NCBI GenBank assembly: GCA_964396895.1
Contig: CAYNGJ010000001.1
Location: forward strand, 62,001-126,000
DNA: 64,000 bases
Direction of reading: 5' to 3'
Source: UBA2334 sp964396895
GTDB taxonomy: Bacteria; Pseudomonadota; Gammaproteobacteria; Burkholderiales; Burkholderiaceae_C
Positions 9,855 through 17,974 of this stretch are shown here, piece by piece. Each line of letters starts with the position of its first letter. Position 1 is the first letter of the stretch. The notes below the pieces were generated by a model, which saw only the letters and a program-made list of their open reading frames with translations, was not told the origin of the DNA and searched no databases. The translations under genes were made by a program, and so were the position numbers.

Positions 9855-10037
9855 GAATTGTGTGAAGATCGAAAACGGGCTGCGCGATGGCGGCGGTGGC
9901 ATCGCGGCACCCATCGTGTGGGCGGCGACAATCGAGGGCCAGAATTCTACCCGCGACCCGTGATCTTGACCAGCGCGGCCACCCGCGTCCCCGGCCACGC
10001 CACCGTTGACCTGGCCCAACCGCTTGCCCACCTCCGA

Positions 10038-10877
10038 ATGAAAACCCGCTTCATCCTCATCCAGACCAGCCACGCCGGCAATGTGGGCGGTGCCGCCCGC
10101 GCCATGAAAACCATGGGTTTTGACGACCTGGTGCTGGTGGCCCCCCGCTGGGCCAACGTGCTGCGCCGCGAAGAAACCATTCAGCGCGCCAGCGGTGCCA
10201 ACGACGTGTTGGCCGCCACCCGCGTGGTGGACACGCTGGACGAGGCGCTGGACGGCATCAGCCACCTGTGCGCCACGGCCATGACCCCGCGCGACTTTGG
10301 CCCCCCCACCCGCAGCCCGCGCGAGCACTTTGAGTATTTGCTGAAACAAGAGCAAACTGTTCAATCAAATCAAGCGATGGATGCCAAAAATGATGAAAAT
10401 CCATGTCCTGCAACCGCTTCGGCACCGCAAGGCGTGGCCTTTTTGTTTGGCAGTGAGCGTTTTGGCATGCGCAACGAAGACGTGTACCGCAGCCATGTGT
10501 GCCTGAGCATCCCCACCCGGCCCGATTTCGGCTCGCTCAACCTGGCGGCGGCGGTGCAGCTCATCGCCTACGAGTGGCGGCAGGCGCTGGGGGGATTTGC
10601 GCTGTTGCCCTCAGGGGTGGCGCCCGTCAGGCAGGCCAGCGCCCAGGCCGTGCAAGGCATGTTGACGCACTGGGAGCAGGCGCTGGTGGACGTGGGTTTC
10701 CTGGATCCCGCTGCCCCCAAAAAGCTCATGCCCCGGCTCAACCAACTGTTCAACCGTGCCCAGCTGACGGAAGAAGAAATCCACATCCTGCGCGGCGTGG
10801 CCAAGGCCATGCAGCAAACGGCGGCCCAGGCGGCGGGTGGGCGTGCTGCGGTCAGCGCCTGCGCCCCCGACGCCTGA
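10038..10877 (+). CDS. trmJ: tRNA (cytidine/uridine-2'-O-)-methyltransferase TrmJ
   Basis: 279 aa SPOUT-family enzyme that 2'-O-methylates position 32 of certain tRNAs. The N-terminus MKTRFILIQTSHAGNVGGAA and the SPOUT knot motifs FLFGSERFGM and SLNLAAAVQLIAYEWR are clear. Residues about 105-119 are encoded by a copy of the dispersed AGCAAACTGTT repeat (10351-10392), giving an in-frame low-complexity insert in the linker before the knot. The start at 10038 matches the family N-terminus. Divergent from suhB; cysE follows 57 nt downstream. Confidence 0.92.
   Translation: MKTRFILIQTSHAGNVGGAARAMKTMGFDDLVLVAPRWANVLRREETIQRASGANDVLAATRVVDTLDEALDGISHLCATAMTPRDFGPPTRSPREHFEYLLKQEQTVQSNQAMDAKNDENPCPATASAPQGVAFLFGSERFGMRNEDVYRSHVCLSIPTRPDFGSLNLAAAVQLIAYEWRQALGGFALLPSGVAPVRQASAQAVQGMLTHWEQALVDVGFLDPAAPKKLMPRLNQLFNRAQLTEEEIHILRGVAKAMQQTAAQAAGGRAAVSACAPDA
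10351..10392 (+). repeat. Dispersed repeat copy inside trmJ
   Basis: Starts AGCAAACTGTT and continues through an AAGCGATGG core to GCCAAAAATGA. It matches the AGCAAACTGTT...AAGCGCTGG...CTATTTTGG layout of the copy at 15746-15800. It is in frame and adds about 15 residues to TrmJ. Confidence 0.65.
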
Positions 10878-10934
10878 AGGTGTTTGCGCCCGCCACTGCC
10901 CAGGCTCCCCCGCCACTTTGATACCCTTGCTCCC

Positions 10935-11714
10935 ATGTTCAAACGACTGCGCGCCGACATCCAAACCATCCTGGACCGCGACCCTGCGGCCCGCAGCTGG
11001 TTCGAGGCGCTCACCTGTTACCCCGGCTTGCACGCCCTCATCCTGCACCGGCGTGCCCACTGGTGCTGGACGCACGGCCTGAAGTGGCTGGGGCGTTTCA
11101 TTTCGCACCTCTCGCGCTTTTTGACCGGCATCGAAATCCACCCCGGTGCGCAGATTGGCCAGCGCGTGTTTTTTGACCACGCCATGGGCACGGTGGTGGG
11201 CGAGACCGCCGAAATCGGCGATGGCTGCACCATCTACCAGGGCGTGACCCTGGGTGGCACCAGCCTGTACAAGGGCGCCAAGCGCCACCCCACGCTGGGG
11301 CGCGACGTGGTGGTCAGCGCAGGGGCCAAGGTGTTGGGCGGCTTCACCGTGGGCGATGGGGCCAAGATTGGCAGCAACGCCGTGGTCATCAAACCCGTGC
11401 CGGCGGGGGCCACGGCGGTGGGCATACCGGCGCGCATCCTGCCGTCCAAAGAGGGGGCCAGTGCCGACGCCACGCCCGAGACGCCCAAGTTCACCGCCTA
11501 CGGTGTGACGCAGGAAGACGACCCCGTCAGCCAGGCCCTGCGCGGCCTGATCGACGGCGCCACCGGCCACGAGCACCAGATTGCGCTGCTGTGGCAAGCC
11601 ATTGAAAAACTCACCGACAAACGCCCCTGCGCGCCCGCCGACTGCGTGCCCAGCGACGCGCAGCGCGTCGAACACTTCGAAACCGCCAAGCTCAACGAGC
11701 TGGTGGGCAAATGA
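10935..11714 (+). CDS. cysE: Serine O-acetyltransferase
   Basis: 259 aa. Acetylates L-serine with acetyl-CoA, the first step of cysteine synthesis. N-terminal helical part (MFKRLRADIQTILDRDPAAR), then left-handed beta-helix hexapeptide repeats (IEIHPGAQIG, AEIGDGCTIYQGVTLGG, HPTLGRDVVVSAGAKVLG) with the catalytic His in FFDHAMG. The C-terminus is extended by roughly 80 residues beyond the helix (about 180-259), the sort of extension seen in betaproteobacterial CysE. Starts 57 nt after trmJ and may be co-transcribed with it. Confidence 0.93.
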   Translation: MFKRLRADIQTILDRDPAARSWFEALTCYPGLHALILHRRAHWCWTHGLKWLGRFISHLSRFLTGIEIHPGAQIGQRVFFDHAMGTVVGETAEIGDGCTIYQGVTLGGTSLYKGAKRHPTLGRDVVVSAGAKVLGGFTVGDGAKIGSNAVVIKPVPAGATAVGIPARILPSKEGASADATPETPKFTAYGVTQEDDPVSQALRGLIDGATGHEHQIALLWQAIEKLTDKRPCAPADCVPSDAQRVEHFETAKLNELVGK

Positions 11715-11787
11715 CAGGCGGTGGCGGATGGTTCAAATCCGCAGCCACCACACCCATGAAGTCAAGCGCCAGGGCCGGATGGTTCGT

Positions 11788-12420
11788 TCATGGGCGGGGC
11801 CGAATGGCGGCCTTGGGGCGGAACACCTTGCACACCTCGTCGCGCACGTCGATGTAGGGGCCGCCGATCAGGTCCACGCAGTAGGGCACGGCGGCAAAAA
11901 TGCCGGGCACCACCTGCTGGCCCTGGCCGTCTTTCAGGCCTTCCAGCGTTTCGGCAATGGATTTGGGCTGGCCCGGCAGGTTGATGATGAGGCTCTGGTG
12001 GCGCACCACGGCCACCTGGCGCGACAGGATGGCGGTGGGCACAAAGTGCAGGCTGATCTGGCGCATTTGCTCGCCAAACCCCGGCATCACCTTGTGGGCC
12101 ACGGCCAGTGTGGCCTCGGGCGTCACGTCACGCAGCGCCGGGCCGGTGCCGCCGGTGGTCAGCACCAGGCTGCATTTGGTCTCGTCCACCAGCTCGGTCA
12201 GCGTGGCGCTGATGGTGGCTTCGTCGTCGGGAATGAGGCGTTCCACCCAGGTCACCGGGTTGAGCAGGGCGCGGCACAGCCAGTCTTTCAGGGCCGGCAG
12301 GCCTTTGTCTTCGTAGGTGCCCGAGCTGGCCCGGTCGCTGATGGAGACGATGCCAATGGTCACGGCATCAAAGGCGTTGGCATCGGCAGCGGGGCTGGCA
12401 GTGGTGGCGGTGGTGCTCAT
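11788..12420 (-). CDS. mog: Molybdopterin adenylyltransferase
   Basis: 210 aa. Adenylates molybdopterin before Mo insertion in molybdenum cofactor synthesis, which the nitrate reductase in this window would need. The MoCF fold is clear: IGIVSISDRASSGTYEDKG near the N-terminus, LTTGGTGPALRDVTPEAT in the middle and INLPGQPKSI towards the C-terminus. It lies downstream of darP on the same strand (73-nt gap) and convergent with cysE. Confidence 0.92.
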   Translation of the reverse strand: MSTTATTASPAADANAFDAVTIGIVSISDRASSGTYEDKGLPALKDWLCRALLNPVTWVERLIPDDEATISATLTELVDETKCSLVLTTGGTGPALRDVTPEATLAVAHKVMPGFGEQMRQISLHFVPTAILSRQVAVVRHQSLIINLPGQPKSIAETLEGLKDGQGQQVVPGIFAAVPYCVDLIGGPYIDVRDEVCKVFRPKAAIRPRP

Positions 12421-12493
12421 GGTCGCAGGTGCAAGTCAGTGGGCTGAGTAAGGGGTGTGGCTGGGTGCGGTGTGTCGCCGGTCTTGCGGCGTG

Positions 12494-13144
12494 TCAGTCG
12501 GCCTCGCCCGGCTCATCGGCCTGGGCCAAGGTAGTTTTGACGAGCTGAAAAATTTCTCGGTAAGCCTTGCCGTGGCGCACGGCCGTGCCCAGGCTTTCGT
12601 GGGGTTGCGGTGTGGCCTGCGCGTCCTTGCGCGCCTGGCGGATGAGGGCGCGCAGGTGCTGCGGATCGGCGGCCGTGCCGGCAGCGCGTTCCACCTCCAG
12701 CCATTCGGTCAGTGCGCCGTCGTCGGCAATCAGGCGGTCGCGCCACTGCTCGGCCTGGTGCAGCGCCAGTTTTTCTTCGGCGCTGCCCTTGTGCTGAAAG
12801 TCCAGCGCGGCCTGGGCGGCTTGCAGGGTGTCGGCGTCTTGCAGGCGCATGAGCTTGCCGATGAACTGCATCTGGCGGCGGCGCCCTTCGAAGTTGGTGA
12901 TGCGTTTGGCCTCGGCCAGGGCGTCCATGAGCTTGTCGCCCAGCTCAAGGCTGGCCAGCAGGTCGGCGCGCAGGGTCAGCAATTGCTCGCCCAGGTCTTG
13001 CAGCTGGTCGCTCTCGCGCTTGAGGTCGGTTTTGCTCTTTTCGGTCGTGCCTTTGAGCTCGGCCTTGAGTTCAAGGTCGAGCTCGCTGCCTTCGGCAACG
13101 AAGTGGCCTTTGACGTAATAGCCGCGTTTGGGTTTTCTGGACAT
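12494..13144 (-). CDS. darP: Ribosome biogenesis/associated protein DarP (DUF615, YjgA family)
   Basis: 216 aa, highly charged and helical. Members of this family associate with 50S precursor particles in E. coli. The N-terminal MSRKPKRGYYVKG and the later ITNFEGRRRQMQFIGKLMR and LIRQARKDAQ are family hallmarks. The start at 13144 is the first ATG that gives a family-like N-terminus; the longer open frame reads into the pmbA promoter. Divergent from pmbA with a 91-nt gap, as is common in Burkholderiales. Confidence 0.9.
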   Translation of the reverse strand: MSRKPKRGYYVKGHFVAEGSELDLELKAELKGTTEKSKTDLKRESDQLQDLGEQLLTLRADLLASLELGDKLMDALAEAKRITNFEGRRRQMQFIGKLMRLQDADTLQAAQAALDFQHKGSAEEKLALHQAEQWRDRLIADDGALTEWLEVERAAGTAADPQHLRALIRQARKDAQATPQPHESLGTAVRHGKAYREIFQLVKTTLAQADEPGEAD

Positions 13145-13235
13145 GGGTGGGGTAGGGTGCCGTGGCGCTGGCGCCTCCACACAATGGCCGGGTGGCCCGC
13201 GTGGCTGGGGCGCGGAAAGTATCATTGTCGCCGAC

Positions 13236-14717
13236 ATGAGCAAACCAACCACCACCCAGCCCGGGGCCACGGCCCGCCGCGCGTCGCCCGCCCCACGTTC
13301 CCACGCCACAGCCGCGGTTGCCACCGAGCAGCCGGGCAGTGGTTTTCAGTACAGCCGGGGGCAGTTCCAGGCGTTGGTGGACGCGGCCCTGTCGCACGCC
13401 AAACAGCTGGGTGCCACCGATGCCGGGGCCGACGCCTCCGAGGGCAGCGGCCTGAGCGTGTCGGTGCGCAAGGGCGAGCTGGAAAACGTCGAGCGCAACC
13501 GCGACAAGTCGCTGGGCGTGACCGTGTACCTGGGTCACCGCCGGGGCAATGCCTCCACCTCCGACTTTTCGCTGGCCGCCGTGCGCCAGACGGTGCAGGC
13601 CGCGTTTGACATTGCCCGCTTCACCGCCGAAGACCCGTTTGCCAGCCTGCCCGAGCCGGAGGACGTGGCCACCGAATGGCCCGAGTTGGACCTGTTCCAC
13701 CCTTGGGCGGTGTCGTCGGAAGAGGCGCTGGCGCTGGCCCTGCGCTGCGAAAACGCGGCGTTTGCGGTCAGCAAAAAGATCACCAACAGCGAGGGCGCGG
13801 GCGTGTCGGCCCAGCAGTCGCACTTTTTTTCGGCCCACATGCGGGGTGGGCAGTTTGACGTGGCCGGTGGCCTGCCCGGCGTGTTCAGCGGCGGTTACGC
13901 CAGCTCGCGCCACAGCCTGTCGGTGGCACCCATTGCGGGCAAGGGTGCCAAGATGCAGCGCGACCATTGGTACAGCTCCATGCGCGCCGCCGCCGACCTG
14001 GCCAGCCCCGAGGCCGTGGGCCGCTACGCCGCTGAGCGCGCGCTGGCCCGTCTGAACGGCCGCAAACTGGCCACCACCCAGTGCCCGGTGCTGTTCGAAT
14101 CCACCCTGGCCGCTGGCCTGCTGGGTGGTTTTGTGCAGGCCGTCAGCGGCGGGGCGCAGTACCGCAAAACCACCTTTTTGCTGGACAGCCTGGGCAAGCA
14201 GGTGTTCCCCCGCCACATCGATGTGCTGGAAGACCCGCACGTTGTCAAAGGCAAGGGCAGCTCACCGTTTGACGACGAGGGTGTGCGCACCCAGGCGCGC
14301 AAGGTGGTGAGCGCGGGGCGCGTCAAGGGCTACTTCCTCAGCAGCTACTCGGCCCGCAAACTGGGCATGAAGACCACGGGCAATGCCGGTGGCTCACACA
14401 ACCTCACCCTGACCAGCCGCCAGACCCAGCCCGGCGACGACCTGCCCGAAATGCTGCGCAAGCTGGGCACCGGCCTGTTCGTCACCGAACTGATGGGCCA
14501 GGGCGTGAACGGCGTGACCGGCGACTACTCGCGCGGTGCCTCGGGCTACTGGGTGGAGAACGGCGTCATTGCCTACCCGGTGGAAGAAATCACCATCGCC
14601 GGCAACCTGAAAGACATGCTCAAGGGCATTGAGGCCGTCGGGGCCGATGCCTACAACTACGGCGCCAAAACCGTGGGCTCCATCCTCATCAACCGCATGA
14701 AGGTGGCGGGCAACTGA
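13236..14717 (+). CDS. pmbA: Metalloprotease PmbA (TldE subunit)
   Basis: 493 aa. Partner of TldD in a heterodimeric protease that cleaves unfolded peptides and matures some modified peptides. Family motifs: GLSVSVRKGELENVERNRDKSLG, the HYSSM-like segment DHWYSSMRAAADL and the C-terminal GYWVENGVIAYPVEEITIAG. PmbA lacks the HEXXXH of TldD, as here. The first 35 residues are a Pro/Ala/Thr-rich extension. No tldD is seen in the window. Divergent from darP. Confidence 0.93.
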   Translation: MSKPTTTQPGATARRASPAPRSHATAAVATEQPGSGFQYSRGQFQALVDAALSHAKQLGATDAGADASEGSGLSVSVRKGELENVERNRDKSLGVTVYLGHRRGNASTSDFSLAAVRQTVQAAFDIARFTAEDPFASLPEPEDVATEWPELDLFHPWAVSSEEALALALRCENAAFAVSKKITNSEGAGVSAQQSHFFSAHMRGGQFDVAGGLPGVFSGGYASSRHSLSVAPIAGKGAKMQRDHWYSSMRAAADLASPEAVGRYAAERALARLNGRKLATTQCPVLFESTLAAGLLGGFVQAVSGGAQYRKTTFLLDSLGKQVFPRHIDVLEDPHVVKGKGSSPFDDEGVRTQARKVVSAGRVKGYFLSSYSARKLGMKTTGNAGGSHNLTLTSRQTQPGDDLPEMLRKLGTGLFVTELMGQGVNGVTGDYSRGASGYWVENGVIAYPVEEITIAGNLKDMLKGIEAVGADAYNYGAKTVGSILINRMKVAGN

Positions 14718-14781
14718 GGGCGTTGGCCCTCCGTTCACCCGTCGCCCGCCGCCGTCACCCCGCCACCGGTCAGCACCCCAC

Positions 14782-15681
14782 ATGGCCTTTGCCTATGAAG
14801 CCATGGCCGTGGGTGCGGCTGCCTGCTGGGCGCTGGGCAGCCTGAGCTCTGCCCCCGCCTCCAGCCACCTGGGGGCGGTGGCGTTTTCGCGCTGGCGCAT
14901 GCTGTTTGCCAGTGGCTTGCTGGGCGCCTTGGCGTGGTGGCAGGGCGGCTGGCACAGCCTGCACGTTGACGACCTGTGGCTGCTGGCGCTGTCGGGCCTG
15001 GTGGGCATTTTTTTGGGTGACAGTGCCCTGTTTGGCTGCATGAACCGGCTGGGGCCGCGCCGCTCGGGCGTGCTGTTTGCCTGCCATGCGCTGTTCTCGG
15101 CGTTTCTGGCCTGGCTGTGGCTGGGCGAAACCTTTGTGGGCCAGGCGCTGGTGGGCGGTGGCCTGCTGGTGGCGGGCGTGATGATGGCCATCGTCTGGGG
15201 CAAGCGCCGCGACGAGGTGCATGTGTGGGAGCAGGTCAAAGGCCCGCTGTGGGTGGGCGTGGCGCTGGGCCTGCTGGCCGCGCTGTGCCAGGCGGTGGCC
15301 ACGCTCATGGTCAAGCCGCTGATGGCCACGGGCACCGTGGACCCGGTGGCCGCCTCTGCCGTGCGCATGGCCACGGCGCTGGGCGCACACAGCCTGCTGT
15401 GGCTGAGCGGCTGGCGCGCGGCCCGCTGCGCCCAGCCCATGACCTGGCCCATGCTGGGCCGCACGGCCTTCAACGCGGCGCTGGCCATGGGCCTGGGCAT
15501 GACGCTCATCCTCACCGCGCTGCAAGGTGGCAAGGCGGGCCTGGTGGCGGTGTTGTCGTCCGTGACGCCGGTGCTGGTGCTGCCGCTGCTGTGGCTGGTG
15601 TACCGCCGCCAGCCCGCACCGGGTGCCTGGGCGGGCGCTGTGCTGACGGTGCTGGGCGGCGCCATCATCCTGATGCGCTGA
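14782..15681 (+). CDS. DMT-superfamily (EamA-like) transporter
   Basis: 299 aa, with two repeats of hydrophobic helices (about 10 membrane segments), typical of EamA exporters in the inner membrane. A loop of charged residues near the middle (KRRDEVHVWEQVK) separates the two halves. The substrate cannot be inferred. The gene starts 64 nt after pmbA and is followed by the inverted repeat pair at 15691-15800, which probably serves as its terminator. Confidence 0.85.
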   Translation: MAFAYEAMAVGAAACWALGSLSSAPASSHLGAVAFSRWRMLFASGLLGALAWWQGGWHSLHVDDLWLLALSGLVGIFLGDSALFGCMNRLGPRRSGVLFACHALFSAFLAWLWLGETFVGQALVGGGLLVAGVMMAIVWGKRRDEVHVWEQVKGPLWVGVALGLLAALCQAVATLMVKPLMATGTVDPVAASAVRMATALGAHSLLWLSGWRAARCAQPMTWPMLGRTAFNAALAMGLGMTLILTALQGGKAGLVAVLSSVTPVLVLPLLWLVYRRQPAPGAWAGAVLTVLGGAIILMR

Positions 15682-15690
15682 AATTACAAG

Positions 15691-15800
15691 CCAAAATGGC
15701 CGCCAGCGCTTGACGGTGATGAATAGTTTGCTATTAAATTAATGCAATAGCAAACTGTTGAATACCAATAAGCGCTGGGGCGTGTTTTTCGCTATTTTGG
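15691..15800. repeat. Head-to-head inverted pair of the dispersed repeat, probable bidirectional terminator
   Basis: The left unit runs from CCAAAATGG (15691) to TTTGCTATT (15735); the right unit runs from AATAGCAAACTGTTG (15746) to CTATTTTGG (15800) and is its imperfect reverse complement, with the shared core CCAGCGCTT. The two would fold into a long hairpin with a roughly 10-nt loop. The pair sits between the convergent transporter and yqeY genes. Confidence 0.75.
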
Positions 15801-15813
15801 CCCGCTGGCCGAC

Positions 15814-16275
15814 TCAACCCGCCAGTGCCGCCTTGATGGCCGCAGAGACCTGGCCCATGTCGGCCTTGCCAGTGAACTGGGCTTTGGCGGCGCCCATGAT
15901 CTTGCCCATGTCGCCACCCGTCAGCGGGCGGCCCAGCTCGGCCGACAGGCCTTGCACCAGTGTGGCCACGCCAGCGGTGATTTCGTCTGCCGACAGACGC
16001 GCGGGCAGGTAGGCCTGCAGCACGGTGATTTCGGCGCTTTCTTTGTCGGCCAGGTCCTGGCGCTCGGCCTTCTGGTAGGCCTCCACGCTGTCTTTGCGCT
16101 GCTTGATCAGCTTGTCCACAATGGCCACCACCATGGCATCGTCCAGCTCCACGCGCTCGTCCACTTCCTTTTGCTTCATGGCGGCGGTCAGCAGGCGGAT
16201 GGTGCCCAGGCGCTCGCTGTCTTTGGCGCGCATGGCGGCTTTCATGTCTTCGGTGATTTGGGCTTTGAGGCTCAT
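15814..16275 (-). CDS. yqeY: GatB/YqeY domain protein
   Basis: 153 aa. YqeY proteins share the C-terminal helical domain of the GatB amidotransferase subunit and are thought to bind tRNA; the role is not settled. MSLKAQITEDMKAAMRAKD and RLLTAAMKQKEVDER at the N-terminus and GDMGKIMGAAKAQFTGKADM at the C-terminus are diagnostic. In many proteobacteria yqeY follows rpsU directly; here rpsU lies 4.8 kb upstream on the same strand with the integron and lysA/lysR between. Confidence 0.92.
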   Translation of the reverse strand: MSLKAQITEDMKAAMRAKDSERLGTIRLLTAAMKQKEVDERVELDDAMVVAIVDKLIKQRKDSVEAYQKAERQDLADKESAEITVLQAYLPARLSADEITAGVATLVQGLSAELGRPLTGGDMGKIMGAAKAQFTGKADMGQVSAAIKAALAG

Positions 16276-16383
16276 GGTGTGTTCTCTGGAGGATTCAAAG
16301 AGTTGATTGTCTCGCAGGCGCGGGGGTCAATGGCTGAAAGCGACCCGTTGCAGTCAGTCACGCATGCTCGGCAAAGCAGTCTC

Positions 16384-17407
16384 TCAGCACCCCATCGCGA
16401 GTGCATCCAGCGGACTGGCCGTGCCACCCGCTGCGACTTTGAGCACATGTGTGTAGATCATCGTCGTCGACACGTCACTGTGACCCAGTAGCTCTTGCAC
16501 CGTGCGAATGTCGGTGCCCGCCTGCAACAAGTGCGTGGCGAACGAATGACGCAGCGTGTGAACCGAAACGGGTTTGGCAATGCCTGCCAACGGTACCGCC
16601 TTCTTCAGCGCCCGCTGCACCCGGTCTTCGTACAAATGGTGGCGTCGTTCCACACCGCTTCTCGGATCGACAGAAAAAGTGGGTGACGGAAACATCCAGA
16701 ACCAAGCCCACGAGTAGCCCACTTTGGGGTATTTCTTCTCCAGGGCGTGCGGCGTTTCTACGCCACCGCGCTGCGCCACCCGATCAGCCTCCCACAGGGC
16801 GCGAGCTGCCAGCAACTGCATCCGCAGGGCCGCCACCAGTGAACGCGGCAGCATCACCACCCGATCCTTGCCACCTTTGGCATCCCGCACGATGATCACC
16901 TGGCGGTCAAAGTCCACATCTTTGACGCGAAGGCGCATACCCTCCATCAAACGCATGCCAGTGCCATAAAGCAATCGGGCGATCAGTGCGGTTTCGCCTT
17001 TCATCTGCGCCAACAACCCCGCCACCTCGTCTTTGGTCAATACGCTGGGAATGCGCCGTTTTTGAGTGGGGCGGTTAATGCCGTTCAGCCAGGGCAACTC
17101 AATAGCAAGAACTTCCCGGTAAAGAAACAAGATCGCGCTCAATGCCTGATGGTGAGTCGATGCAGACACCTTGCGGTCGTTGGCGAGATGCGTCAAAAAT
17201 GCTTCAACTTCGCTTGCGCCCATGTCGCGCGGATGCCGCATCGCCCCGCCACGGCCAGCGAATGAAGAAACGAACCCAGTAGACGTACACCTGCTCGGTG
17301 CTGAGGCTATAGTGCCTGTACCGAATGCGCTCGCGCAACTGATCCAGAACCCGTGTGGACTGCAACGCAGGAACGCTGGGTTTCACAGAATTTTTATAAC
17401 TGGGCAT
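16384..17407 (-). pseudogene. intI: Integron integrase, frameshifted
   Basis: Tyrosine recombinase that would insert and excise cassettes at attI/attC. The N-terminal part (LDQLRERIRYRHYSLSTEQ) is read from 17407; from about 17245 the frame shifts and the remainder (RHPRDMGASEVEAFL onward) is read in another frame down to the stop at 16384. Sixteen bases separate the Trp codon of FIRW from the CGG of RHPRDMG, where intact IntI1 has nine (FHG-V), so a net +7 insertion is implied. The catalytic set is intact: Arg in GTGMRLMEG, HTLRHSFAT, LGHSDVSTT and Tyr in MIYTHV. The IntI-specific patch ALEKKYPKVGYSWAWFW is also present. Either a real inactivating lesion or a sequencing error. Confidence 0.88.
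17280..17308 (+). promoter_or_regulatory. Position equivalent to the class 1 Pc cassette promoter, degenerate
   Basis: TAGACG, 17-nt spacer, GAGGCT, located inside the 5' part of intI exactly where class 1 integrons carry Pc (for instance TGGACA...TAAGCT). The surrounding bases (ACACCTGCTCGGT) resemble those in IntI1. The -10 is poor, so this copy is probably weak. Confidence 0.35.
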
Positions 17408-17410
17408 ATA
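17382..17410 (+). promoter_or_regulatory. Alternative cassette promoter candidate
   Basis: TTCACA, 17-nt spacer, CATATA, directed at the cassettes and overlapping the intI start codon. The -35 matches 5 of 6 bases, the -10 only 3 of 6. Weak, but better placed for expression than the degenerate Pc. Confidence 0.3.
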
Positions 17411-17460
17411 TCCAGTGTATTGAGTGGCAAGCCAAGCTGCAAGCCACTTTCAGGAGGGAC

Positions 17461-17527
17461 ACATGACCAACTTATGGAGCAGCGCCCAACTTATAGAGCA
17501 GTCTTTGCTCTGGACATTACGTTAGGC
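17461..17527 (+). other. attI recombination site
   Basis: Ends in the core site GTTAGGC at 17521-17527. Upstream the segment TTATGGAGCAGC (17472-17483) and a second GAGCAG (17496-17501) resemble the integrase-binding direct repeats of attI1. Lies between the intI start and cassette 1. Confidence 0.75.
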
Positions 17528-17545
17528 CACGTATGGAGCTCACGG

Positions 17546-17917
17546 ATGTCTGACACTGCGACCCGCTTTCTCAGCGCTGTACCAGCCCTTGCCTCGCTGG
17601 ATATCCGACGATCCGTCGAATTCTTCTGCTCGGTGCTCGGCTTCTCGCAGGTGTACGCTGCCCAAGGCGAGTACGGCATCGTGTCCAACGGCCCGGTCGA
17701 GATTCACTTCTGGGCCTGCTCGGAGCCGCACATTGCGGCGAACACATCTTGCCGGGTGCAGGTCGAGGGTATCGACGCACTACATGCGGCCTGCCAAGCC
17801 GCCGGGGTGGTGCATCCTGCGGCGCCGCTTGGGGCTCGGCCTTGGGGCACCACAGAATTTGGCGCGCTGGACCCAGATAGCAACCTGGTCACCTTCTTTC
17901 AGCGGAACGTGGCCTAA
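17546..17917 (+). CDS. Cassette 1: VOC-family (glyoxalase/bleomycin resistance-like) protein
   Basis: 123 aa. The beta-alpha-beta-beta-beta fold of the vicinal oxygen chelate superfamily is legible: ASLDIRRSVEFFCSVLGF, then YGIVSNGPVEIHFWAC and a C-terminal FGALDPDSNLVTFFQR. Members range from dioxygenases to drug-binding proteins such as BLMA; sequestration of a bleomycin-like compound or a small-molecule role is possible but unproven. The start MSDTATRF is 19 nt inside the cassette core site. The stop codon lies in attC1 (GCCTAAC), a common cassette arrangement. Confidence 0.82.
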   Translation: MSDTATRFLSAVPALASLDIRRSVEFFCSVLGFSQVYAAQGEYGIVSNGPVEIHFWACSEPHIAANTSCRVQVEGIDALHAACQAAGVVHPAAPLGARPWGTTEFGALDPDSNLVTFFQRNVA

Positions 17918-17971
17918 CAATTCGTCCAAGCCGACGCCGCTTCGCGGCGCGGCTTAACTCAGGTGTTAGGC
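17912..17971 (+). other. attC site of cassette 1 (59-base element)
   Basis: 60 bp from GCCTAAC (17912-17918) to GTTAGGC (17965-17971). The inner arms AAGCCG and CGGCTTAA pair around a GC-rich stem (CGCCGCTTCGCGGCG). This is a textbook short attC of the kind common in class 1 cassettes. Confidence 0.93.
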
Positions 17972-17974
17972 GTC

